Of a stretch of 53,832 nucleotides of DNA, positions 8,512-16,336 are shown piece by piece (positions within the stretch are counted from its first letter, which is position 1; each line of letters starts with the position of its first letter). The notes under the pieces were generated by a model that was not told the origin of the DNA, did no database searches, and saw only the letters and a list, made by a program, of their open reading frames with translations. A program made the translations under genes and the position numbers. The DNA lies in assembly GCA_947565185.1 (NCBI GenBank), contig CANODU010000006.1:1-53832 (forward strand), given 5' to 3'. Source of the DNA: an uncultured Eggerthellaceae bacterium. GTDB taxonomy: Bacteria; Actinomycetota; Coriobacteriia; Coriobacteriales; Eggerthellaceae.

Positions 8512-8514
8512 CTC

Positions 8515-9945
8515 ATGCACATATGCATTGACAAGGCGCATGCGATGCCTGCCTATCGGCAGCTCTACTCTCAGATAGCCGCGGCCATAGCATCGGGCGA
8601 GTTGGGAGCTGGCGCTATGCTCCCGGCCATTCGGGTGATGGCCAAGGATCTGGGCGTTGCCCGCAATACCGTTGAAGCAGCATATAAGCAGCTGGCTCTT
8701 GAAGGATACGCGAAGGGGCAGCGGGGCATCGGCTATATCGTGGAGGATCTTGATTTCTCTGTGTTGGAAGATGAGCCCTCGCTTCCCGATGAACGGGCAT
8801 TGATCGAACAGAGTGAATCGGCGCGCAACCGGGAGCCTCTCGGCGGTGCTCGCGGATGCTCCTTCGATTTCTGCTATGGCGATCGTCATCCGACCATGCT
8901 GCCCCTCTCTGTTCTGCGCTCCCTTGCCGATGCTGCGCTTTCGGGGTCTGCAAGCGCGGATGCTGTGCGCTATATCGATCCGTTCGGGCTGTATGGTCTC
9001 AGGGACCAGATCGCTCGATATCTGCACAGCACACGTGGTATCCGCTGTGTGCCGGAGCAGATCATCTTGCAGCCAGGAACCCAAGTAGCGCTCAGGAACA
9101 TCGTCTCCATCTTTCCCGCGGAGGAGCGCATCGTCGCCATGGAAGAGCCGGGATACGATGCTGCTCGCTATGCTTTCATGTGCGCTCAGTGCGCGCTCAG
9201 GCCTATTCCCGTGCATGAAGGCGAAAAGGCCTTTCTCGACGCGCTCTTGGCATCCGATGCGCATCTTGCGATGGTGACGCCGTCCAATCAGTTCCCCTTG
9301 GGATTCATCATGTCGCTCTCAGCGCGCCTGAAGCTCGTCGAATGGGCGAAGGAGAGCGGCTCATACATCATCGAAGATGATTATTGTTGCGAGTATCGCT
9401 ATCGTTCCAGCCCGTCCCCTGCTCTCAGGTCCATCGATCCGCAAAGGACCATCTATCTGGGGACGATGTCGAAGATACTGAGTCCGGCGATGCGCATCTC
9501 CTACATCGTGCTGCCCGCTGAGCTGCTTGCGCGCTGGAATGCGGCGCATTCCGGTGACTACTGTTCGCTCGCGTGGCTTGATCAGGAGATCCTCCGCTCA
9601 TTCATGGCCTCTTCGGCATGGAGCAGATACATCCATACGACGAAGAGCCTCTATCAGCGTCATCATGACCGTCTCGTTCGCTGCCTTGAGCGAGAGCTTG
9701 GCGATCGTGTGAGGATATTCGGAGCAGATGCAGGTTTGCATCTGCTCGTCGAAGACGTGGATGGCCGTAGCCAAGATGAGCTGATGCGGCTTGCGCTGGA
9801 GAAGGATGTGCGCGTCTATCCCACTGACCAGTACTGGGCCTCATCGTCCCATCCCATGGATAGCATGGTCTTGATGGGCTTCTCTGGCATCGCCGCGGAG
9901 TCGATCGGCGAAGGGGTGCGGCGCTTGGCGCGTGCATGGGGGTGA
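8515..9945 (+). CDS. MocR family transcriptional regulator (GntR-type wHTH plus aminotransferase domain)
   Basis: A 476-residue regulator. Residues 10-75 are a GntR-type winged helix (PAYRQLYSQIAAAIASGEL ... GVARNTVEAAYKQL). The rest is a fold-type I aminotransferase-like effector domain with the PLP lysine K320 in LGTMSKILSPAMR and the IIEDDYCCEY strand. The frame is open to 8119, but that extension lies antisense to the oxidoreductase gene. ATG 8515 has GGGGA seven bases upstream, and the protein then begins like other GntR regulators. It is divergent from the molybdoenzyme operon and the intergenic region has repeated sites, so it probably controls that operon. MocR proteins sense amines, amino acids or B6 vitamers, which hints at the inducer. 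Catalytic transamination cannot be excluded. Confidence 0.92.
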   Translation: MHICIDKAHAMPAYRQLYSQIAAAIASGELGAGAMLPAIRVMAKDLGVARNTVEAAYKQLALEGYAKGQRGIGYIVEDLDFSVLEDEPSLPDERALIEQSESARNREPLGGARGCSFDFCYGDRHPTMLPLSVLRSLADAALSGSASADAVRYIDPFGLYGLRDQIARYLHSTRGIRCVPEQIILQPGTQVALRNIVSIFPAEERIVAMEEPGYDAARYAFMCAQCALRPIPVHEGEKAFLDALLASDAHLAMVTPSNQFPLGFIMSLSARLKLVEWAKESGSYIIEDDYCCEYRYRSSPSPALRSIDPQRTIYLGTMSKILSPAMRISYIVLPAELLARWNAAHSGDYCSLAWLDQEILRSFMASSAWSRYIHTTKSLYQRHHDRLVRCLERELGDRVRIFGADAGLHLLVEDVDGRSQDELMRLALEKDVRVYPTDQYWASSSHPMDSMVLMGFSGIAAESIGEGVRRLARAWG

Positions 9946-10137
9946 GGGATAGCATCAACGTCCTTCCCGTGTACATGAGCTCCCATACGCTCTAGCTGTT
10001 ACCTCATGCGGGGCAACTCCCACGCCAGCTTCTGCGAAGACATGTGCTGCGATGGTCGCCATGCCGCCCCGGGATGAGCGAGCAGGACTCCTTTATCCTT
10101 TTGTGAATATCATCTCTGAATAAGAATATACTTTTGC

Positions 10138-10163
10138 TACAATTATCCCACTTTGAGGATATA
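10138..10163 (+). promoter_or_regulatory. Promoter and overlapping dyad operator of the ABC importer operon
   Basis: TACAAT (10138-10143) is a good -10 box, predicting transcription start near 10150. The dyad TATCC-N8-GGATA (10144-10161) lies directly on the start point, where a repressor would block transcription. The same dyad with identical spacing is found upstream of the NTPase gene (13958-13975). The remaining part of 9946-10137 is non-coding, with no further clear element. Confidence 0.6.
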
Positions 10164-10180
10164 TAGAAGCGAGGGGAAGC

Positions 10181-11227
10181 GTGAGCAACGTGGCATCAAG
10201 TGCTTGTCCGGGCAGATCCGATTCTGCTCGAAGGGCGCATGCCGTCATCGTGGGGCTTGTGGTAGCTATGGTGCTCATCACGGCTGCGTCGCTTCTGTTG
10301 GGGCGCTACCCCATCAACCCGGCTGAAGCGGTGGCCATGCTCGTGAACTGCGTCATCCCTCTTGACCAGACATGGACAGAGCAGCAATCCACGCTCTTCT
10401 TCAATGTGCGCCTGCCGCGCATCTTGTTGGCGCTCATGGTGGGGTGCTGCCTGTCAGTGGCCGGTGCCGCCTATCAGGGGACGTTCCAGAATCCGCTCGT
10501 CTCTCCTGACATCTTGGGCGCGAGCCAAGGAGCTGCCTTCGGTGCGGCTGTAGCCATCTTGGCGGGATTCACCGGCGCGATGGTGTCCGTATCCGCCTTC
10601 TTCATGGCATTGCTCACCGTATTCCTCGTCCTGCTCATCAGCGCTCGCGCCAAGGGCAACCACATGATGGTGGTGGTCTTGGCTGGCGTCATGGTGAGCT
10701 CGCTGTTCCAGGCGGGCGTCTCCTATGCCAAGCTGGTGGCCGATCCCACTGATGAGCTGGCCGACATCACCTATTGGCTCATGGGAAGCCTGACGGGCGC
10801 GAAGATGGACCAAGTGGGTGTCGTGTTCCCCATCCTGCTCATCGGTTGCGTCGTGCTCTTCTGCTTGCGGTGGCGCATCAACATCCTCACCATGGGAGAT
10901 GACGAAGCATCCACCATGGGCGTGAATGCGCGCCTCATCCGCATCGTGGTCATCGTGGCCGCCACCTTCATCACGGCAGCATGCGTCTCTGTCACGGGCA
11001 TGATCGGGTGGGTGGGCCTGGTCATCCCGCATCTATGCCGCATGATGGTGGGAGCGGATTACCGCCGCCTCATCCCCGCATCCATGCTCATGGGCGCAGG
11101 ATTCCTCTTGTTAGTGGATGATATCGCGCGCCTTGCTACCACTGCCGAGATCCCCATCGGCATCCTCACTGCATTCGTCGGCGCACCGTTCTTCCTGTAT
11201 CTCATCACGAGGAAGAAGCGCGTATGA
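10181..11227 (+). CDS. Type II ABC importer permease (FecCD/BtuC family)
   Basis: A 348-residue inner-membrane permease of the FecCD/BtuC family, which dimerises and imports metal chelates such as siderophores, haem, cobalamin or, in MolB-type members, molybdate/tungstate. Family hallmarks are RLPRILLALMVGCCLSVAG, GAAYQGTFQNPLVSPDILGAS, the coupling region and the C-terminal GMIGWVGLVIPHLCRMMVG. The start is a GTG with GAGGGG four bases upstream. Its stop overlaps the start of the ATPase gene (ATGA). The substrate is not readable from the permease. Confidence 0.93.
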   Translation: MSNVASSACPGRSDSARRAHAVIVGLVVAMVLITAASLLLGRYPINPAEAVAMLVNCVIPLDQTWTEQQSTLFFNVRLPRILLALMVGCCLSVAGAAYQGTFQNPLVSPDILGASQGAAFGAAVAILAGFTGAMVSVSAFFMALLTVFLVLLISARAKGNHMMVVVLAGVMVSSLFQAGVSYAKLVADPTDELADITYWLMGSLTGAKMDQVGVVFPILLIGCVVLFCLRWRINILTMGDDEASTMGVNARLIRIVVIVAATFITAACVSVTGMIGWVGLVIPHLCRMMVGADYRRLIPASMLMGAGFLLLVDDIARLATTAEIPIGILTAFVGAPFFLYLITRKKRV

Positions 11228-12009
11228 GCATTCGCGTAGAGGATCTGAGCTTTTCCTATGGAAGCCATGAGGTGCTCCATGACCTGTCTTTCGACATCCC
11301 TGACGGATGCCTGGTGGGCGTCCTCGGGCCGAACGGAGTGGGCAAATCCACGCTCTTCCGATGCATCCTCGGGCTCAACCAGCATTATTCGGGACGCATC
11401 ATCGTGAATGGCAAGGATATGAAGGAGCTCTCCATCAAAGAGCGCGCTCGCGAGATCTCCTACATCCCGCAATCACACGCTCCGGTGTATGACTATGAGG
11501 TGCTGGATGTGGTGCTCATGGCCACCGGGTCCGATCTCAAGATGCTCTCGAATCCGGGGTGCGCCGAGCGCACGCGCGCCTATGAGGCCTTGGAGCGCAT
11601 CGGGATCGAGCGCCTTGCGCACCGGCGCTATACCCAGATATCCGGCGGCGAGCAGCAGCTCGTGCTCATCGCCCGCGCCTTGGCTCAGAATGCGCGCACC
11701 ATCGCCATGGATGAGCCAACGAGCGCCCTTGATTATGGCAACACCGTGCGCGTGCTCTCGTGCGTGCGCCAGCTGGCGCGGGAGGGGCTGTCCATCGTGC
11801 AGTCTACGCACAACCCCGATCATGCCTTCCTCTATTCCGATAAGACGCTCGTGCTGAAGGATGGGCGCATAGACGCGTTCGGGGACCCGCACGAGGTGAT
11901 CACCTCAGAGCTCATCAGCGGCTTATATAGCGTGGAGGTCGAGGTGAACTCCCTTTATGGCGACAGGGTGCGCGTATGCGTGCCTGTCAATGAGATAGAA
12001 AGAGGATAG
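11224..12009 (+). CDS. Type II ABC importer ATP-binding protein (FecE/BtuD-like)
   Basis: A 261-residue cytosolic ATPase with Walker A GPNGVGKST (35-43), Q-loop IPQSHAP, signature ISGGEQQL (139-146), Walker B TIAMDEPTSALD (159-170) and the switch His in QSTHNPDHA. It powers the adjacent FecCD-type permease. It overlaps the permease stop by four bases, indicating translational coupling, and is followed 30 bases later by the binding-protein gene. Confidence 0.94.
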   Translation: MSIRVEDLSFSYGSHEVLHDLSFDIPDGCLVGVLGPNGVGKSTLFRCILGLNQHYSGRIIVNGKDMKELSIKERAREISYIPQSHAPVYDYEVLDVVLMATGSDLKMLSNPGCAERTRAYEALERIGIERLAHRRYTQISGGEQQLVLIARALAQNARTIAMDEPTSALDYGNTVRVLSCVRQLAREGLSIVQSTHNPDHAFLYSDKTLVLKDGRIDAFGDPHEVITSELISGLYSVEVEVNSLYGDRVRVCVPVNEIERG

Positions 12010-12039
12010 GAAGCGCTTCAGACCAAAAGGAGGAAGAAC

Positions 12040-13191
12040 ATGCGTTTTGTGGGAACAGCAACACCAGCGGGGAAGGTGGCAAGGGGCGCTCTGGCTGCAG
12101 TGTGCGCGTGCGCCATCGGCTTCGGCGCGCTTGGGCTTGTGGGATGCTCCTCATCTCAGGAGAGCAGCTCTGCCTCAGACGCACAGGCAAGCTCTCAGGT
12201 AGCTGAGGCGCAGACGCGCACCTTCACCGATTCGCTTGGGCGCGAAGTCGAGCTGCCCGCTACCCTTGAGCGCATCTGCCCATCGGGCCATACGGCTCAG
12301 CAGGTGCTGCTCACCATGGCACCTGACCTCATGGTGGGTCTCTCCCAGCCGCTCAATGACGATCAGCTGAAGATCTTCGGTGAGAAGTTCAAGGATTATC
12401 CGGTCTTCGGCGCCGTGCTGGGTGCGAAGGACGACTTCAATCGCGAAGCTGTGGCCGCAGCCGATCCGCAGGTCATCATCGATACCGGCGAGGTGAAGAA
12501 GGATACCCAGGAGAGCTTGGACGCGCTTCAGGATCAGCTGGGTATCCCGGTCGTGTTCGTAGAAGCATATCTGGAAGACTATGGCGCCGCATACAAGACG
12601 TTGGGCGAGCTGCTGAACATGGAAGAGCGCGGCGATGAGCTGTCAGCGTATTGCACCCAGGTCTATGACAAGGTCAAAGACACCATGGCCACCATCCCCG
12701 AATCAGAGCGCGTGAACATGGCGTATCTCTTGGGCGAGAACGGATTGAACGCCATCGCGAAGACCTCCGTGCAAGCGCAGGTCATCGACATGGTCGCGAA
12801 CAATGTGGTCGTCGTGGACGATGCATCCGGCAAGGGCACGGGCAATGAGATCAGCTTGGAGCAGATAGCCGTCTGGAACCCCGATCTCATCATCTTCCAG
12901 GCAGGAAGCATCTACGATACCGTGGGGGATGATCCTGCGTGGCAGGGCATAGCTGCCATCGCGAACGATAACTACTATGAGGTGCCGAATGATCCGTGGT
13001 GCTGGATGAACAACCCGCCGACGGTGAACCAGCTCATGGGCATGCAATGGCTTCCTCGCTTGCTGTACCCGGACGCGTTCGACGACAGCATCCAGGATGT
13101 CACGAAGGCTTACTATCACACCATGTACGGCTATGATCTGACCGATGCCGAGCTTTCTGAATTGCTGGCAGGAGCCCTGCCGAACGCGTAG
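12040..13191 (+). CDS. Substrate-binding lipoprotein of the type II ABC importer
   Basis: A 383-residue extracytoplasmic solute-binding protein of the iron-chelate/B12/molybdate class (peripla_BP_2). It has a lipoprotein signal peptide with lipobox LVGC (C36), then a Ser/Ala-rich linker, then TFTDSLGREVELPATLERICP, typical of the family start. The ATG is preceded by AGGAGG-type sequence (AAGGAGGAAGAAC). It captures the ligand and delivers it to the permease encoded upstream. The ligand is unknown. The NTPase gene downstream with a matching operator, and the nearby molybdoenzyme, make molybdate or tungstate a reasonable guess, with ferric siderophore as the alternative. Confidence 0.9.
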   Translation: MRFVGTATPAGKVARGALAAVCACAIGFGALGLVGCSSSQESSSASDAQASSQVAEAQTRTFTDSLGREVELPATLERICPSGHTAQQVLLTMAPDLMVGLSQPLNDDQLKIFGEKFKDYPVFGAVLGAKDDFNREAVAAADPQVIIDTGEVKKDTQESLDALQDQLGIPVVFVEAYLEDYGAAYKTLGELLNMEERGDELSAYCTQVYDKVKDTMATIPESERVNMAYLLGENGLNAIAKTSVQAQVIDMVANNVVVVDDASGKGTGNEISLEQIAVWNPDLIIFQAGSIYDTVGDDPAWQGIAAIANDNYYEVPNDPWCWMNNPPTVNQLMGMQWLPRLLYPDAFDDSIQDVTKAYYHTMYGYDLTDAELSELLAGALPNA

Positions 13192-13229
13192 GGGCTATCA
13201 AATTATCCTTGTATAAATATTATTCTCAT

Positions 13230-13247
13230 GTTCGTATTATAACGAAC
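13230..13247. promoter_or_regulatory. GTTCGT-N6-ACGAAC palindrome between convergent genes
   Basis: Perfect 6-bp arms around ATTATA. The arms match the outer arms of the NTPase upstream dyad (13946-13986), and an ATTATCC half-site like that of the operators lies just upstream (13202-13208). Sitting between convergent genes, it is not in an ordinary promoter position; its role is unknown. Confidence 0.4.
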
Positions 13248-13284
13248 CACGAGGAGCCATACCTCCTCCCTCTTCTCTCTCTGG

Positions 13285-13316
13285 CAAAAGCGGCCTCCCC
13301 TCAGGGCCGCTTTTGC
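13285..13316. terminator. Bidirectional terminator overlapping the NTPase stop codon
   Basis: GCAAAAGCGGCC pairs with GGCCGCTTTTGC around an 8-base loop, giving A/T-rich stem ends on both strands. It ends the importer operon (plus), and the stop codon of the convergent NTPase gene lies in its loop. Confidence 0.75.
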
Positions 13317-13921
13317 GCTTTGAGAGCATGGATGATGAGCTGCTCGTTTGCTTTCGTGGGGGAGATGAGCTGACATCCGCCCCATGCATCGAAGCGCTCT
13401 TCGACAAGGGGGGCGAGGGCGTCGCGCGCTACGACGAGAGCATCGCGGATGGAGCCGACGGGGCCTCTTTCTAGCAGCGAGATCGCCTCGGTGAGCCCTT
13501 GTTCACTCAAAAGCTCCAAGCGCCCCAGCTCATCTATCACCAACAGAGCTGGGCCTTCCTTGCGCATGCTGCGCGAGGCGATGGAGGTCATGTGGCGATT
13601 CACCGCTTCGATGGCATCATCGGATATGTGCCAGCCAAGCTGTGCTGCGCCTGCTTGGCTCTTCGGATGGTAGCAGCCCTTCGCGCGTGCGATGTCGCGG
13701 CGCAAGGCGAAGGGGATGCGCGTGTTATCGGGCAAGAGCACGTTCTCTATGCCGAGCTTCTCTCGCGTGAGGCCTGTGCCGTCCGGTGATGGCTCTTCTT
13801 TCCAGATGCCGGGTGCGATGACGCCGTAGCACGTGATGCCCTCATGAGCGAGCTTCGTGACGAGGCGCTCTAGCCAGCGCGTCTTCCCGATCTGCACGGT
13901 GCCTGTCAACACATAGAGCAT
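13301..13921 (-). CDS. THEP1-like nucleoside-triphosphatase
   Basis: A 206-residue P-loop NTPase resembling the THEP1/NTPase_1 family and the related MobB-like proteins. Walker A is GTVQIGKT (7-14) and Walker B is LLVIDELGRLEL (126-137). The conserved arginine-rich segment (RIPFALRRDIARAKG) lies between them. Family members hydrolyse NTPs; the cellular role is unclear. Start ATG 13919-13921 has AAGGAG nine bases upstream. The gene faces the ABC importer operon and shares its operator motif, so it probably acts in the same pathway (metal or molybdenum cofactor supply is a guess). The last codons lie in the terminator hairpin. Confidence 0.8.
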   Translation of the reverse strand: MLYVLTGTVQIGKTRWLERLVTKLAHEGITCYGVIAPGIWKEEPSPDGTGLTREKLGIENVLLPDNTRIPFALRRDIARAKGCYHPKSQAGAAQLGWHISDDAIEAVNRHMTSIASRSMRKEGPALLVIDELGRLELLSEQGLTEAISLLERGPVGSIRDALVVARDALAPLVEERFDAWGGCQLISPTKANEQLIIHALKAQKRP

Positions 13922-13945
13922 GCTTGAAGCTCCTTACGTCGTATG

Positions 13946-13986
13946 CGTTCGTTCTATTATCCTATAACTAGGATATAAAACGAACG
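13946..13986 (-). promoter_or_regulatory. Extended dyad operator upstream of the NTPase gene
   Basis: A nested dyad. The outer arms are CGTTCGTT (13946-13953) and AACGAACG (13979-13986). The inner arms are TATCC (13958-13962) and GGATA (13971-13975), extended by TA on each side. The inner part has the same sequence and spacing as the dyad at 10144-10161. On the minus strand GATAAT within it could be the -10 box, so a bound regulator would cover the promoter. Confidence 0.6.
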
Positions 13987-14097
13987 GATCAGTTCCAATA
14001 GAATAGGTGGTCAACCAAGATGGGCGTGCCCTTGGGTTGAGTTCACCGAAACGCAGACGACAACGAACCAGCATGATGAGCTTGAAAGAGGTATGAC

Positions 14098-16125
14098 ATG
14101 GAGACATTGACGCTCGTTTTGCTCCTTGCCATAGCTGTGCTCATATCCGCTGTGGCAGATCGCGTCATCCCCAAGGTGTCACTGCCTCTCATCCAAGTGG
14201 GTCTAGGCATCATCATCGCCATCTTCGCGCGCGGCAACATCGTGATCGAGCTGGAGCCGGATCTCTTCCTCGTGCTCTTCATCGCGCCGCTCTTATATAT
14301 AGAGGCGAAGAACGCGGACAAGGCCATCCTCTGGAAGAATCGCGGACCCATTCTCTCGCTGGCCATCGGGCTCGTGGTCATCACCATGTTGATCATCGGC
14401 TTCACCTTGCACGCGATCATGCCTGCCATCTCCTTGGCCGCAGCATTCGCTTTGGGCGCTGCTTTGGGTCCGACAGATGCTGTGGCCGTCACATCCCTGT
14501 CAAAGCAGGTGAGCATCCCTGAGCGGCAGTGGGGCATCCTCAAGGGCGAGCTGCTCTTGAACGATGCTTCGGGCATCGTCTGCTTCCAGTTCGCCATCGC
14601 TGCGGCAGCTACGGGATCGTTCTCGCTTCTGGATGCAGGGGAGAGCTTCGTCGTGGAGTTCGTTGGTGGCCTGGCCTTCGGAGCGCTCATCGGCTATCTC
14701 TGCAATCTCATCCTGCGCAAGATCCGCGATATCGGCATCGAGAGCATCACCTTCCATGTGCTCTTCGAGATCTGCATCCCCTTCGTCGTGTATCTGGCAG
14801 CCAATTCCATCCATGTGAGCGGCATCATCGCCGTGGTGGTGGCGGGGCTGGTGAACGTCATCGCTCCGCGTACGGTGAGCCCGTCCATCGCGCATATGAA
14901 CATCGTCTCCTCAAGCGTGTGGCAGGTCATCTCCTTCGCGCTCAATGGCATCGTGTTCGTGCTCTTGGGCACGCAGATCCCCACGGCCATGTTCTATTCA
15001 TGGGAGGATCAGTCCATCTCCAATGTGACGCTTTTGGGCTTGGTGGCGCTCGTTACGGTCTTGCTCATGGGCACGCGCTTCATCTGGTGCGTCCTCATGG
15101 AATACGTGCACGCGCACCGCGTTGCGAAAGCGAAGTTCACTCGGAGGTCCCTGCGCAATGCGCTTGCGGTGACGCTGTGTGGCGCGAAGGGCACCATCAC
15201 GCTCTCCATCCTGTTCACCATCCCCATCTTCCTCTCCTCAGGAGCTCGGTTCCCCGCCCGGCATCTGATCATCTTCATCGGGTGCGGCGTCATCTTGTGC
15301 ACGCTGCTTCTGGCCACGTTCGTCGTGCCGGTGGTAGCGCCGAAGCGCACCCGCAAGACCGATGAGATACGGGCACGTCAGAGCTATTTCGAATGCTTGG
15401 CTGACATCCTGCGAACGGTGATCGAAGAGCTCACGGCTCAGCAGCAAAAGGACAACCTGACGGCTACGCGGCGCGTGATCAAGATCTACCAAGACCGCCT
15501 TGCGCAGACGAAGAGCATGGCGGGCGCAGATGACACTCAGGATGTGGAGTTGCGCTGTCAGGCGCTGGAGTGGGAGCAGGAACATGCGCTCAAGCTAGTG
15601 AATGCGGGCGTGGTGAGCCACGAGGTGGGGTATGAGTACATCGGGCGCCTAGAGCGCATCGAGCGCTATGCGCGGCATCAGGGTGGCCGCTTCACGCCGA
15701 AGGCCGTCTTCGCGTACGTGCGTGGTGCCATCCTGCGCATTCGGCAGGCGGTGCTCCATCTGGTGCCACGCAGGGTGCAGACCAACGCGGCTGAGGAGAT
15801 GCGCGATCTCCAGATAGAGACGCATATCAACGTCGTGAACATGTTACATGCGATGATCTCCGATGAGAACGTGCAAACCGAAGATGTGAGCAAGTTGCTG
15901 GTGGAATACGAAGCCACCTTGGCAGCGCTCCGGCGCCGGCCGCCCAGCGTGACCACGTCGTTCAAGATCATCGATCAGACCGATGATGTGCGACGGCTGG
16001 CCTATCAGCTAGAGCTGGAGGAGATCCAGAAGATGTACGAGCGGGGACGCATCGATCGCCAAGCGGCGAAGAGCATGCGCGACAACGTCTTCCTCATGCA
16101 GATGGATCTGGATGACCGGTTGTAG
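14098..16125 (+). CDS. Na+/H+ antiporter, CPA1 (NhaP/NHE-like) family
   Basis: A 675-residue cation/proton antiporter. Residues 1-420 form about 12 membrane helices with the family motifs GPTDAVAVTSLS and the ion-binding ND pair in GELLLNDASGIVCF. The remaining 250 residues are a charged, largely helical cytosolic tail, longer than in simple bacterial NhaP proteins and probably regulatory. An AGAGG ribosome-binding site precedes the ATG. A paralogue with the same layout is encoded at 18212. The transported cation (Na+ or K+) cannot be inferred. The gene is transcribed away from the NTPase gene. Confidence 0.92.
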   Translation: METLTLVLLLAIAVLISAVADRVIPKVSLPLIQVGLGIIIAIFARGNIVIELEPDLFLVLFIAPLLYIEAKNADKAILWKNRGPILSLAIGLVVITMLIIGFTLHAIMPAISLAAAFALGAALGPTDAVAVTSLSKQVSIPERQWGILKGELLLNDASGIVCFQFAIAAAATGSFSLLDAGESFVVEFVGGLAFGALIGYLCNLILRKIRDIGIESITFHVLFEICIPFVVYLAANSIHVSGIIAVVVAGLVNVIAPRTVSPSIAHMNIVSSSVWQVISFALNGIVFVLLGTQIPTAMFYSWEDQSISNVTLLGLVALVTVLLMGTRFIWCVLMEYVHAHRVAKAKFTRRSLRNALAVTLCGAKGTITLSILFTIPIFLSSGARFPARHLIIFIGCGVILCTLLLATFVVPVVAPKRTRKTDEIRARQSYFECLADILRTVIEELTAQQQKDNLTATRRVIKIYQDRLAQTKSMAGADDTQDVELRCQALEWEQEHALKLVNAGVVSHEVGYEYIGRLERIERYARHQGGRFTPKAVFAYVRGAILRIRQAVLHLVPRRVQTNAAEEMRDLQIETHINVVNMLHAMISDENVQTEDVSKLLVEYEATLAALRRRPPSVTTSFKIIDQTDDVRRLAYQLELEEIQKMYERGRIDRQAAKSMRDNVFLMQMDLDDRL

Positions 16126-16132
16126 AAAACGC

Positions 16133-16161
16133 TTGATTCGAATGCGCGCTCCGGGTACAAT
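16133..16161 (+). promoter_or_regulatory. Promoter of the tRNA-Val gene
   Basis: TTGATT (16133-16138) and TACAAT (16156-16161) are separated by exactly 17 bases. The predicted transcription start is about 28 bases before the tRNA. Confidence 0.8.
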
Positions 16162-16195
16162 GCCATCTTGCACCTGATGGGGTGCATGCATATTC

Positions 16196-16270
16196 GGTCG
16201 CTTGGCTCAGCGGGAGAGCATCGCCTTCACACGGCGGGGGTCACAGGTTCAAATCCTGTAGCGACCACCA
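16196..16270 (+). tRNA. tRNA-Val (anticodon CAC)
   Basis: A complete cloverleaf with encoded CCA: acceptor GGTCGCT pairs with AGCGACC, followed by discriminator A and CCA. The D-arm is GCTC/GAGC. The anticodon stem TCGCC/GGCGG holds loop TTCACAC, with anticodon CAC in positions 34-36, reading GUG. The T-arm is ACAGG-TTCAAAT-CCTGT. It has its own promoter and terminator, so it is a single-gene unit. Confidence 0.96.
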
Positions 16271-16278
16271 CAAAAGCG

Positions 16279-16312
16279 CAGGCCAGAGGGTTCTTTTCTC
16301 TGGCCTGTTTTC
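16279..16312 (+). terminator. Terminator of the tRNA-Val gene
   Basis: A perfect 10-bp stem CAGGCCAGAG/CTCTGGCCTG with a 9-base loop, followed by TTTTCTTG, nine bases after the tRNA. Confidence 0.9.
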
Positions 16313-16336
16313 TTGCTCCCGTCCCTTTGGGTGCGC

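Noticed and set aside
8119-8514. N-terminal extension of the MocR gene
   Set aside because: It overlaps the Tat signal and start of the divergent oxidoreductase gene; the winged helix begins just after ATG 8515, which has a good ribosome-binding site.
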